In this document: positions 1 to 6,805 of the stretch, one piece after another
How the letters are laid out: each line of letters starts with the position of its first letter
Numbering within the stretch: position 1 is the first letter of the stretch
Assembly: GCA_964472715.1 (NCBI GenBank)
Contig: CAYYMT010000107.1
Location: 1 to 11,753, forward strand
DNA: 11,753 nt
From: JAFGTP01 sp964472715
GTDB lineage: Bacteria > Fidelibacterota > UBA2242 > JAFGTP01
Direction of reading: 5' to 3'
Position numbers and translations under genes: made by a program
Notes under the pieces: model-generated
What the model was told of the DNA's origin: nothing
The model's input: the letters and a program-made list of their open reading frames with translations, nothing else
Database searches by the model: none

Positions 1-69
1 TGGTGTGAACAACTTCAAGATGAAGCCAAAGAAACATGTATAAAAAAAATAGATATACATAATTTATAA
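1..69 (+). CDS. Possible 3' end of a plus-strand gene (partial)
   Basis: Frame 1 is open from the window edge for 22 codons and ends in TAA at 67-69. The other two plus frames close sooner. The residues (starting WCEQLQDEAKE and ending KKIDIHNL) look like a charged C-terminal helix. The stop would lie 30 bases from the stop of the convergent deacetylase gene, a normal tail-to-tail arrangement. Twenty-two codons can stay open by chance and no family is recognisable, so this is tentative. Confidence 0.3.
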   Translation, partial: WCEQLQDEAKETCIKKIDIHNL

Positions 70-99
70 AAAACCTATAACCTACTGACACAGATCATT

Positions 100-867
100 T
101 TAATGAAGCATGGTGTTTATAGAAATAAATTCATATCCTTTACCCTGCAGTGTCTCAATCAACTCATCCAGTTTATAGTAAAATTTATCTGTTCGCTCCG
201 GATCCGTGCCGATATGAATTAACAGCAAAAACCCGTTCAGTCCGCTGGTTGACTTTTTCTCATAATCAATTATGGATTGATAAATGGTATCGGAACTCCA
301 GTATCGCTTCATTGAGGGAATGGTATAATCAGCATGGGACAGGGTGCCGTGGGACATATTGATGAGCGTGATACCGGTTTCCCGGCACCAGTCAGCAATT
401 TGCTCGTTATACCACTCATAGGGCGGCAGAAATATCGGTGATGTTTTCCGGGACAATCCATATTTTTCCATTACGGCATAATTTTTTTCCAGGTCCTGTA
501 AAAACTGCTCCTTTGTCACCAGTGTGGAATCACGGTTTTCCCAGGAACAATAAAGCAGATGGTCATAGGAATGAGCACCCAGATAATGCCCGGATTCTTT
601 CAGATTTCTAACAAGTTTCTCATGCTCCTCATAAAATTTCCCTGTGAAGAAAAAAGCACCTTTGATCTCATGCCGGTCCAAAACCGATAAAATATGCTCC
701 CCGCCGTCCGCATAATCACCGCCTGTAAAAACCAGGGTAATTTGCTGTTTGGTAGTGTCGCCACGGACAATCGCGCCATGGGAATAGACCTGGTTTTCCG
801 CCAGGGTTAGAGTGACCAGCAGAATAATTGTGAGGAAAGATTTTATTTTCATACTAATTTCTTTCAT
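100..867 (-). CDS. Exported polysaccharide deacetylase-like protein (NodB homology domain)
   Basis: A 255-residue protein of the NodB/carbohydrate esterase 4 fold, whose members remove N- or O-acetyl groups from peptidoglycan, chitin-like or other envelope polysaccharides using a bound metal. A signal peptide is visible: a basic start, a hydrophobic stretch at about residues 8-22, and a likely cleavage after TLA at residue 23. The metal-binding motif H-S-x-x-x... is present as HSYDH, residues 99-103. FLPPYEWYN corresponds to the third motif and LLIHIGTD near the C-terminus to the last His motif. The usual first motif TFDDG is replaced by FTGGDYADGG (47-56), which I recall as typical of one branch of this family, common in Bacteroidota. 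ATG at 867 has no visible ribosome binding site. A second ATG at 852 gives a cleaner signal peptide (MKIKSFLTIILL) behind a purine-rich GAAAG and is at least as likely. The substrate is unknown. Confidence 0.85.
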   Translation of the reverse strand: MKEISMKIKSFLTIILLVTLTLAENQVYSHGAIVRGDTTKQQITLVFTGGDYADGGEHILSVLDRHEIKGAFFFTGKFYEEHEKLVRNLKESGHYLGAHSYDHLLYCSWENRDSTLVTKEQFLQDLEKNYAVMEKYGLSRKTSPIFLPPYEWYNEQIADWCRETGITLINMSHGTLSHADYTIPSMKRYWSSDTIYQSIIDYEKKSTSGLNGFLLLIHIGTDPERTDKFYYKLDELIETLQGKGYEFISINTMLH

Positions 868-1056
868 AATTTAAATTCATTTTATTTTACAAACTTTTAT
901 CTGGCACTCCAAATAAATTTCAGAAATTAAAATGAAACTCAAAAACTCTGTCAGGAAAATATCCCTCATACAGACAATAAACCGAAGGAAATCGCTGCCA
1001 CTTGCTGATTTGTTATCATATCCCGGTTCATCCTGTCAATCCGTCTCCTGAAAAAA
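868..1056. other. Intergenic region between two minus-strand genes
   Basis: No credible coding sequence in 189 bp. It holds the upstream region of the deacetylase gene and, at 1017-1047, a short repeat that also occurs after the peptidase homologue gene. I see no convincing promoter or U-tract terminator. Confidence 0.6.
1017..1047 (-). repeat. Post-stop repeat, copy A (31 bp)
   Basis: Read on the minus strand, this begins GAGACGGATTGACAGGATGA and ends ACCGGGATATG. It matches 24 of 31 positions, without gaps, to the plus-strand sequence at 2601-2631. It begins 9 bases after the phospholipase stop codon and has the same orientation as that gene. Internally it is built from GGATnnAC-like units about 9-10 bases apart. 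Confidence 0.5.
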
Positions 1057-1911
1057 TCAATTCAAAAATTCCAACAAATCGTTAAAATTATCTTTCATGG
1101 TATGGTAGCCAATATCATAACATTTATATAATCTTTGCTTATTGCGCTCCGCCTTTTTTATATCCAGATTCGTTTCTGGTCGCAGGACAAAAACTTTGTT
1201 TTCCTTTTCAAGTTTTTCCAAAAAATCCAGCGTTTCATTATAGACTTTCCAGCGATTTTTGAGACATTGATGCAGGCCTTTAAATTTTGGATACCTGAAT
1301 TTTGCCAGCCGGTAAACGCTGGAAGCTTTCTTTCGATACTCTACGGGCCTGGTCAAAATGACGACATTTTTGGTATTGCCGTGTTCAATTGATTTTTTGA
1401 TGGGAATAGAATCAGATAATCCGCCATCCATCAAGATTTTACCATCATATTTTACCGGCCTGGAAATAAAAGGCAAACTGGCAGATGCCTGCAGGATTTT
1501 CAGATAAGCCTTATCCACTTTTTTATTTTCATAATAAACAGCTTCACCGGATATGCAATCCGTCACTACTGTCCAGTTTTTTTGTTCACTGTTATAAAAG
1601 GTCTCATAATCAAAAGGCACCATTTGATTGGGAATAGTGTCAAATATGAAATCCATACCAAAGAGTTCACCGTTGAAAATCAATCGTTTGTAACTGAGGT
1701 AGCGCGGATCATTGACAAAATCTATATTTACTTTTCTGTTTCTGCCTACCTGACGGGATATATAATTGGCGGCATTACAGGCGCCCATGGAAACGCCAAT
1801 AACATAAGGAAAATAAATGTCATTTTCCATCAGATAGCGTAACGCGCCGGATGTAAAAACACCTCTTAAGCCGCCACCTTCCAAAACCAAACCGGTATTT
1901 TTTAAGTTCAT
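1057..1911 (-). CDS. Patatin-like phospholipase (YjjU/RssA-type esterase)
   Basis: A 284-residue patatin-family serine hydrolase with a Ser-Asp dyad, expected to hydrolyse acyl esters of phospholipids or other lipids. The oxyanion-hole glycine loop is LEGGGLRG (10-17), the nucleophile elbow is GVSMG with Ser41, and the catalytic Asp is Asp162 in MDGGLSDSIP. The length and the arrangement with a C-terminal helical region match the YjjU-like bacterial subfamily rather than the longer secreted ExoU-type toxins. There is no signal peptide, so it is probably cytoplasmic. The start is well fixed: GGAGG at 1916-1920 lies 4 bases upstream of the ATG. The gene stands alone, divergent from the M23 homologue at 2054. 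The true substrate cannot be read from the sequence. Confidence 0.9.
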   Translation of the reverse strand: MNLKNTGLVLEGGGLRGVFTSGALRYLMENDIYFPYVIGVSMGACNAANYISRQVGRNRKVNIDFVNDPRYLSYKRLIFNGELFGMDFIFDTIPNQMVPFDYETFYNSEQKNWTVVTDCISGEAVYYENKKVDKAYLKILQASASLPFISRPVKYDGKILMDGGLSDSIPIKKSIEHGNTKNVVILTRPVEYRKKASSVYRLAKFRYPKFKGLHQCLKNRWKVYNETLDFLEKLEKENKVFVLRPETNLDIKKAERNKQRLYKCYDIGYHTMKDNFNDLLEFLN

Positions 1912-1915
1912 TAAA

Positions 1916-1920
1916 CCTCC
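1916..1920 (-). promoter_or_regulatory. Strong ribosome binding site of the patatin gene
   Basis: On the minus strand GGAGG is followed by TTTA and then ATG. This perfect Shine-Dalgarno match fixes the start at 1911. Confidence 0.75.
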
Positions 1921-2053
1921 CGTTATTATTGAATCAAACAGCGAAAATACAAAGAAAAATCCGATCTCAAAAGAATTTTCAATTCCATGAGAATTAATGT
2001 TTGTAATTTAACTTAACTTTGATAATTTTTCTGCAAAAAAAGAGGACAGACCA

Positions 2054-2587
2054 ATGCCGACATGGCCATTAAAAACCAGACAATCCCAACTCCCTACCCC
2101 AAAAAGCGCCGGTTCCTTCTGGGAAGACCGCAAAGACCGTCGCCATTGCGGCATCGACCTCTATGCTGAGCAAGGCGCTGATGTTCTGGCCATAGAAGCC
2201 GGTGAAGTGGTCGAAACCGGTATTATGACCGCGCCTGAATTCATCCATTACTGGAATATCACTCACTATGTTATTGTGAAAAACAGTGACGGAACTTTCT
2301 GGAAATATGGTGAGATGGAAGACATTTTTGTCAAAGCAGGTGAATCTATTGATGAAGGTCAATTGATCGGAAAAGTCGGGCTTGTCCTGAACGCTGAAAA
2401 AATAAAAGAGGACTCTCCCCTATATATTCAGAAACTCAAACATAAAAACCCCAGCATGCTACACCTGGAACTTTTCTCGGAAAATCCCATCGGTGTTCAT
2501 GAAAAATACCTGGGCGGGAACTGGTTTGAAAAGAAGCGCCCGAAGAACCTTCTGGATCCGGCAGAAAGGCTGATGAAAATAAAATAA
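2054..2587 (+). CDS. M23 (LytM-type) peptidase homologue, no signal peptide
   Basis: A 177-residue single-domain protein. The M23 fold normally cuts peptide cross-bridges in peptidoglycan with a zinc ion held by two His and one Asp. The first motif H-x-x-x-D is present (RHCGID, His31 and Asp35), followed by the usual strand LAIEAGEVVE (45-54) and GESIDEGQLIGKVG (96-109). The final motif, usually HxH, is His137-Leu-Glu139 (MLHLELF), so the third zinc ligand would be Glu. There is no signal peptide or membrane segment, which is odd for a wall enzyme. The ATG is supported by AGAGGA at 2041-2046, 7 bases upstream, so a missed exported N-terminus in this frame is unlikely. It may be an active variant, a non-catalytic LytM factor, or an enzyme released by another route. 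Confidence 0.75.
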   Translation: MPTWPLKTRQSQLPTPKSAGSFWEDRKDRRHCGIDLYAEQGADVLAIEAGEVVETGIMTAPEFIHYWNITHYVIVKNSDGTFWKYGEMEDIFVKAGESIDEGQLIGKVGLVLNAEKIKEDSPLYIQKLKHKNPSMLHLELFSENPIGVHEKYLGGNWFEKKRPKNLLDPAERLMKIK

Positions 2588-2600
2588 AAATAGATGTTGG

Positions 2601-2631
2601 GACACGGATTAACAAGATAAACACGGATAGG
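2601..2631 (+). repeat. Post-stop repeat, copy B (31 bp)
   Basis: Begins GACACGGATTAACAAGATAA and ends ACACGGATAGG. ACACGGAT occurs twice with a 19-base period (2602-2609 and 2621-2628). The stretch is 24/31 identical to the minus strand of 1017-1047 and starts 13 bases after the stop of the M23 homologue, in the orientation of that gene. GGATTnACA-type strings of this kind are, from memory, common in intergenic DNA of some environmental bacteria; I cannot check that here. Confidence 0.5.
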
Positions 2632-2694
2632 TACATTTTACAACTTAATCTGCCAAAATTTGCAATATATCATTTCCCAAACATAACTACGCTT

Positions 2695-2722
2695 GATATT
2701 AATAACGGAAGATGTTAATATC
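2695..2722. promoter_or_regulatory. Palindromic candidate operator for the HigA-type regulator
   Basis: GATATTAA (2695-2702) and TTAATATC (2715-2722) form exact 8-bp inverted arms. Counting 12-base half-sites (2695-2706 and 2711-2722), 10 of 12 positions agree, with GGAA in the centre. The palindrome ends 4 bases before the ATG at 2727. HigA-family antitoxins repress their own promoter by binding palindromes at the operon start, so this is the expected place for the operator. The binding specificity itself is inferred. Confidence 0.5.
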
Positions 2723-2726
2723 TATC

Positions 2727-2792
2727 ATGATTAAATCTTTTAATTGTAATGAGACAAAAAAAATATTTCATCGTCAGCATTCAAAAAAAATT
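2727..2792 (+). pseudogene. higB: HigB toxin 5' remnant, fused in frame to higA
   Basis: The first 22 codons (MIKSFNCNETKKIF then HRQHSKKI) match the beginning of RelE-superfamily HigB toxins, which typically read MIKSF...ETEKIF...SKKLP. The remaining ~70 residues of a HigB, which hold the ribosome-dependent RNase core, are absent: the reading frame goes straight into the antitoxin. The join lies in or beside an A8 run (2783-2790), where toxin SKK(L/I)P and antitoxin K(K)IPP sequences resemble each other, consistent with deletion at a short homology. The toxin must be inactive. The family match is from memory of the consensus, not from a search. Confidence 0.6.
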
Positions 2793-3080
2793 CCTCCTAT
2801 TCATCCCGGAGAAATCCTGAAAGAAGAATTTCTTGATCCCATGGGGCTTTCACAATATCGATTGGCAAAAGATATTAGTGTACCTCCCCGTCGAATCAAT
2901 GAAATTGTCCATGGAAAACGGTCGATAACCGCAGATACGGCTTTAAGACTCGGTCGTTTTTTTGATATGTCACCGCAATTTTGGACAAATTTACAGGCCC
3001 ACTATGATTTGGAAAAAGAATCGGATAATCTGGGAGAAAAATTAACCGAAGAGGTAAGGGTTTACTCAAAAGTAAACTAA
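2727..3080 (+). CDS. higA: HigA-family antitoxin with fused toxin N-terminus
   Basis: HigA-type XRE helix-turn-helix protein; such antitoxins bind and neutralise HigB and repress the operon. From residue ~20 the sequence follows the family closely: IPPIHPGEILKEEF, GLSQYRLAKDISVPPRRIN (the helix-turn-helix), the signature NEIVHGKRSITADTALRL, then FFDMSPQFWTNLQAHYDLE. The expected higB gene normally sits immediately upstream; here only its first ~20 codons remain, providing the N-terminus. An ATG at 2712 would add five residues (MLISI), but the GGAAGA before it touches the codon and HigB homology starts at 2727, so 2727 is preferred. Neither ATG has a well-spaced ribosome binding site. No separate toxin gene is visible nearby, so the protein probably acts as a solitary repressor, or is on its way to loss. 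Confidence 0.8.
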   Translation: MIKSFNCNETKKIFHRQHSKKIPPIHPGEILKEEFLDPMGLSQYRLAKDISVPPRRINEIVHGKRSITADTALRLGRFFDMSPQFWTNLQAHYDLEKESDNLGEKLTEEVRVYSKVN

Positions 3081-3240
3081 TGTTAAATATGATCTAAAAT
3101 CAAATTATGATATGACCAGAAAGATAAAGGCTATCCCCTATTCTGTTTACAAAAAATTCACAAATTATCTGTTGTAAAAATTCTTATTATTAACTTATTT
3201 ATCCATTGGATGAGGGCACATAATATTTACAGGAGTTTTT

Positions 3241-3669
3241 ATGAAACGAATTATTTTATTGGCCCTGCTTTGTTGCAATCCACTGCTCGGTGGTGATGGT
3301 AAATTGGACATTACAGTTGACCAATTGAACAGCAGTAAAGGCAATGTTATGGTCTATCTGTTTGATACTACAGCAGTAACTTCATTTCCCAAACAAAAAG
3401 CTGCCTTCATGGTAAGCAAGACCAGGATCAACGAGCAGACTGCGACCCTTATCATCGAAGATATTCCCCGGGGAACCTACGCTCTCTTTATTCATCATGA
3501 TGAAGATATGGATAAAGAATTGAAAACCAATTTTTTGAAGATACCCAAAGAAGGAATTGGTTTTTCAAATAATGTAAAATTAAAATTTGGCCCACCCAAA
3601 TTTGAGAATTGCGCCTTTCAAGTGGATTCCGGCAAAGTATATCTGAATATTAAACCGGTTTACTTGTGA
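3241..3669 (+). CDS. Exported DUF2141 family protein
   Basis: A 142-residue protein with an N-terminal signal peptide (basic start MKRI, hydrophobic core to about residue 17) and a DUF2141 domain filling the rest. The family signature is clear: GTYALFIHHDEDMDKELKTN (78-97) followed by FLKIPKEGIGFSNN and KFGPPKFENCAF. The Asp/Glu-rich HDEDMDKE stretch resembles a calcium-binding loop, and the fold is thought to be a beta sandwich. No enzyme activity is established for the family. AGGAG at 3231-3235, 5 bases before the ATG, fixes the start. The membrane-protein gene follows after 9 bp and is almost certainly co-transcribed. Confidence 0.85.
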   Translation: MKRIILLALLCCNPLLGGDGKLDITVDQLNSSKGNVMVYLFDTTAVTSFPKQKAAFMVSKTRINEQTATLIIEDIPRGTYALFIHHDEDMDKELKTNFLKIPKEGIGFSNNVKLKFGPPKFENCAFQVDSGKVYLNIKPVYL

Positions 3670-3678
3670 GGTGGACTT

Positions 3679-4275
3679 ATGCAATTCACGAAATTGGTCG
3701 GCTATTTCATCCTGCCGCTTCATCAGCCATTACATAGAATAAAGCTATTACTATCCGACCGGAATAGACTTTATTTCGCTTCCACTATATTTTTGATCCT
3801 GGGAATACTTTACACAATTTCCGTACAACTGGCATATTTCAAAGGCTTGGGAGCAGTTGTAGAACCATTTCTGAAAATTCCGGCTGAAGATTATTATTTT
3901 TATCAACGGTTTTATCAAATTCCCTTTTTCTTTATCACTGCCATACTTTTTGCGGGCACTATTCGGTTTTTGGCCGAATTGTTCCAGGGTAAAGGCAATT
4001 TTATTGACTTATTTTCTGTTATCTGTATTGCTCAGACATTACCGATGTTTATAACCATGTGGCTGCCGGAAACTGTTGTATTTGTTTTCTTTCCCGGATG
4101 GGAATTCCCCGTGATACCTGATGTACTCAGACAAGTCATCGGAATTTTTTGGCCCTTAGTCATTATTGCAATCGGTATTCAACAAATTGAAAGACTTTCC
4201 CTCTTCTTAAGTCTGCTGCTAATGTTAATCAGTTCTCTGCCGATGATTGCCCTGATGGTCATTTTTATTCGATAA
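3679..4275 (+). CDS. Multi-pass membrane protein, Yip1-like
   Basis: A 198-residue integral membrane protein with about five hydrophobic segments: roughly 32-55, 78-100, 110-134, 150-168 and 173-197. The pattern FYQIPFFFITAILFAG, then a short polar loop (FQGKGNFIDLFSVICIAQTLPMF is split here as FQGKGNFIDLF and SVICIAQTLPMF), resembles bacterial Yip1-domain proteins, whose role is not established. The ATG lies 9 bp after the DUF2141 stop, and its ribosome binding site GAGGTGG (3668-3674) overlaps that stop codon, so the two are translationally linked. The Yip1 assignment is moderate; 'conserved membrane protein' is safe. Confidence 0.7.
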   Translation: MQFTKLVGYFILPLHQPLHRIKLLLSDRNRLYFASTIFLILGILYTISVQLAYFKGLGAVVEPFLKIPAEDYYFYQRFYQIPFFFITAILFAGTIRFLAELFQGKGNFIDLFSVICIAQTLPMFITMWLPETVVFVFFPGWEFPVIPDVLRQVIGIFWPLVIIAIGIQQIERLSLFLSLLLMLISSLPMIALMVIFIR

Positions 4276-4396
4276 ACATCATATTTACATATACTCACAA
4301 AAAAAACCAATTATAATTTGGAATATTTACAGTTATACCAAATTTGTTTTTAAATATTTGCACTTCTTCCACATATTAAATAGATTATTCTTGCTG

Positions 4397-4425
4397 TTGA
4401 AAAATAAGCAGAATACTATTAAAAT
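4397..4425 (+). promoter_or_regulatory. Sigma70-like promoter of the aminotransferase operon
   Basis: TTGAAA (4397-4402) and TAAAAT (4420-4425) are separated by exactly 17 bases; each box matches the consensus at 5 of 6 positions. Transcription would start near 4432, giving a leader of about 46 bases before the ATG at 4478. The region is AT-rich, so chance matches are possible. Within the 202-bp gap 4276-4477 this is the only notable signal. Confidence 0.5.
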
Positions 4426-4477
4426 ATGAGTGCATTAAGAAGGTAAGGTTTTCAAAATTCATAGAGGGAGAAAGAAA

Positions 4478-5662
4478 ATGAGTTACACCTATTCAAAATT
4501 ATCCAAAAATATTAAGCGGTCAGAGATAAGAGAAATTTTAAAATGGACACGGAAACCGGGATTGATTTCCTTTGGCGGCGGCCTTCCGGACCCGGATCTT
4601 TTTCCATTGAAAGAACTCGCCGAGATTACCAATGAAGTATTGGAAACCAAAGGCTACCTGGCCCTGCAATATGGTCCGACCAAGGGTGAGGCAGAAATGC
4701 TGGAAGCCTTGTGCCAGCACATGGAAGAATTTGGCGATAAGGCCACTTGCGATGAAGTCTGTGTCGTTTCTTCATCACAGCAAGGATTGGACCTCTTATC
4801 CATGTTAATGTTGGATGACCAAACCCCTATTATTGTCGAAATGCCCACCTATTTAGGTGCCCTGCAAGCCTTTCGACGTCATAATGCAAAGATGATTGGT
4901 GTTCCCATGGATGACAATGGCATGCGTATGGATGAGTTGGAAAAAACCCTTGAAAACCTGGATGAAAAACCGCGCTTTATCTATACCATTCCGGATTTCC
5001 AAAATCCATCAGGTATTACAATGTCATTGGAAAGACGAAAGAAATTAATCGAAATCGCAAAAAAATTTGATATTCCTATTGTGGAAGATTCTCCTTACCG
5101 GGAATTACGCTATATTGGTGAGACAAAGCCAAGCATCTGGACACTTTCCGGTGGTAAAAATGTGATCATGCTGAAAACTTTTTCAAAAATCCTGTTTCCG
5201 GGCATGCGCATGGGTTGGGTTGTGGCAGAACCTGATGTTGTGGACAAATTTGTCGTCCTGAAACAATCGGTTGATCTGTGTACCCCCTCATTCAACCAAT
5301 TGCTTCTGGCCAGTTACATTAAAAAAGGCCTGATGAAAGAAACTATTGCAAAAGCGAAAAAATGTTATAAGCCCAAAAAAGATGCTATGGTGGAAAGCCT
5401 GGAAAAATATATGCCGGCAGGGGTTAAATGGTCCAAACCCGAAGGCGGCATGTTTCTCTGGATTGAACTGCCGGAGCAAGTGGACACCAAAGAAATATTT
5501 ATGACCGCCATTGAACATGACGTAGCCTACATTATTGGCGCACCGTTTTATCATGACGGTAGTGGTAAAAATACCATGCGCCTAAGTTATTCTTTTCCAT
5601 CTATTGATCAGATCAAAGAGGGGATCAAACGGATGGCGGAAATGGTAAAAAGTATTATCTAA
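4478..5662 (+). CDS. PLP-dependent aminotransferase, class I/II (2-aminoadipate/aromatic type)
   Basis: A 394-residue fold-type I aminotransferase, expected to move an amino group between an amino acid and a 2-oxo acid in the cytoplasm. Visible active-site features: ISFGGGLPDPDLFP at the N-terminus, Asn176 in FQNPSG, Asp204 and Tyr207 in VEDSPYREL, the Schiff-base Lys237 in TFSKILFPGMRMGW, and the carboxylate-binding Arg368 in MRLSYSFP. The SFGGGLPDP and SK(I/L)LFPGMRMGW motifs place it in the LysN / 2-aminoadipate and aromatic aminotransferase group, which also supplies the catalytic half of MocR regulators; here there is no GntR helix-turn-helix. The length is normal. GAGGGAG (4464-4470) gives a good ribosome binding site. 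It is the first gene of a four-gene operon. The exact amino acid cannot be assigned. Confidence 0.9.
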   Translation: MSYTYSKLSKNIKRSEIREILKWTRKPGLISFGGGLPDPDLFPLKELAEITNEVLETKGYLALQYGPTKGEAEMLEALCQHMEEFGDKATCDEVCVVSSSQQGLDLLSMLMLDDQTPIIVEMPTYLGALQAFRRHNAKMIGVPMDDNGMRMDELEKTLENLDEKPRFIYTIPDFQNPSGITMSLERRKKLIEIAKKFDIPIVEDSPYRELRYIGETKPSIWTLSGGKNVIMLKTFSKILFPGMRMGWVVAEPDVVDKFVVLKQSVDLCTPSFNQLLLASYIKKGLMKETIAKAKKCYKPKKDAMVESLEKYMPAGVKWSKPEGGMFLWIELPEQVDTKEIFMTAIEHDVAYIIGAPFYHDGSGKNTMRLSYSFPSIDQIKEGIKRMAEMVKSII

Positions 5663-5683
5663 CACCTAATTCACGGAGGGGTT

Positions 5684-6805
5684 ATGCACAAAAATCTGGT
5701 TTTCGTGTTAATCGTTATTTTAGCATTTACCGGTCTGAATTGTTCCAACAAGAAACAATCTTTCGATATCCATGATTACACTCTGACCAAAGCGCGTGCG
5801 CATAATTTTTCAAAAATAGCGCTTCGCAGCATTCAGCAGGAATTTCCCTATAAAGACGGGCATGTGATAGAAAATGCAGCAGATCTACACTTGCCAAAAG
5901 TGTATCACCCCGCCTTTTATGGCAGTTTTGACTGGCATTCGGCGGTACACGGCCATTGGCTACTGGTTCATATTCTGAAAGAATTTTCGGGGGAGTTGGA
6001 TAATGAAGAGGAAATCCGGTCTGTTCTCAACAATCATTTCACAGCAGAGAATCTCCAGCAGGAAGCGAATTATTTTGACTTTCCCAATAGTAAATCCTTT
6101 GAAAGAACCTATGGCTGGGCCTGGCTCCTGAAATTAGCTGAAGAATTACATACCATGTCCGATGATGAGGCGCAGGTTTGGTATAAAAACCTGCAACCCC
6201 TTGTTGAGGTTATTGTTGAGCGCTATATCAACTTCCTTCCCAAGCAAACCTATCCCATTCGCCGGGGTGTTCATCCCAACACTGCTTTTGGACTTGCCTT
6301 TGCTCTGGATTATGCTGAAACAGTTGGTAATGAAAAATTACAAAAGGTTTTACAATCTGCCGCCCAACGGTATTTTGGCGACGATAAAAATTATCCTGTT
6401 AACTGGGAAGTGGAAGGTGATGCCTTTTTGTCATCTTCACTGATGGAGGCCAGTTTGATGACACGGTTGATGGCGGATAAAGAGTATGCGCAGTGGCTGG
6501 AAGATTTTCTGCCGGATTTATTTTCCGATCCTGATCATGTATTACTCTTTCCGGCAGAAGTGACGGACCGCTCTGATCCGAAGATAGGCCATCTGGATGG
6601 GTTAAATTTAAGTCGCGCCTGGTGCATGGCAAAAATTGCTGAAAAACTTCCGGCTGAAAAGCATGATGTTCTGAAAAAGGCGATAATCCGTCATTTTCAA
6701 TATTCACTGCCGGCGGTTGACAGCGAGCATTACGAAGGGTCACACTGGCTGGCAAGTTTTGCTGTCTATGCCTTGAAAAATACGGAAATATATCTGACTG
6801 AATGA
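5684..6805 (+). CDS. DUF2891 family protein, probably membrane-anchored or exported
   Basis: A 373-residue protein with a hydrophobic N-terminus (residues 5-18) followed by Cys20-Ser-Asn-Lys-Lys, which looks like a lipoprotein signal, although the residues before the Cys (Gly-Leu-Asn) are not a textbook lipobox. The mature part matches DUF2891: HPAFYGSFDWHSAVHGHW (75-92) is the family's hallmark, with later conserved blocks around NWEVEGDAFLSSSLMEA, HLDGLNLSRAW and HYEGSHWLASFAVYAL. The many conserved His, Trp and Asp/Glu residues in a helical protein suggest an enzyme or ligand-binding pocket, but the family function is unknown. GGAGGGG lies just before the ATG; the gene starts 21 bp after the aminotransferase stop and overlaps the next gene by 4 bp. 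Confidence 0.85.
   Translation: MHKNLVFVLIVILAFTGLNCSNKKQSFDIHDYTLTKARAHNFSKIALRSIQQEFPYKDGHVIENAADLHLPKVYHPAFYGSFDWHSAVHGHWLLVHILKEFSGELDNEEEIRSVLNNHFTAENLQQEANYFDFPNSKSFERTYGWAWLLKLAEELHTMSDDEAQVWYKNLQPLVEVIVERYINFLPKQTYPIRRGVHPNTAFGLAFALDYAETVGNEKLQKVLQSAAQRYFGDDKNYPVNWEVEGDAFLSSSLMEASLMTRLMADKEYAQWLEDFLPDLFSDPDHVLLFPAEVTDRSDPKIGHLDGLNLSRAWCMAKIAEKLPAEKHDVLKKAIIRHFQYSLPAVDSEHYEGSHWLASFAVYALKNTEIYLTE

Noticed and set aside
2001..2026. Possible promoter TTGTAA / GATAAT before the M23 homologue
   Set aside because: The 14-base spacer is too short for a standard sigma70 promoter, and AT-rich sequence gives many such matches.
2783..2790. A8 run as a frameshift or programmed slippage site in the HigA gene
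   Set aside because: The frame before and after the run is already continuous and matches HigB then HigA; slippage alone would not restore the missing ~70 toxin residues.
3146..3178. TTTACAA / TTGTAAA inverted repeat upstream of the DUF2141 gene
   Set aside because: Only 7 bp with a 19-base spacer in very AT-rich DNA; expected by chance.
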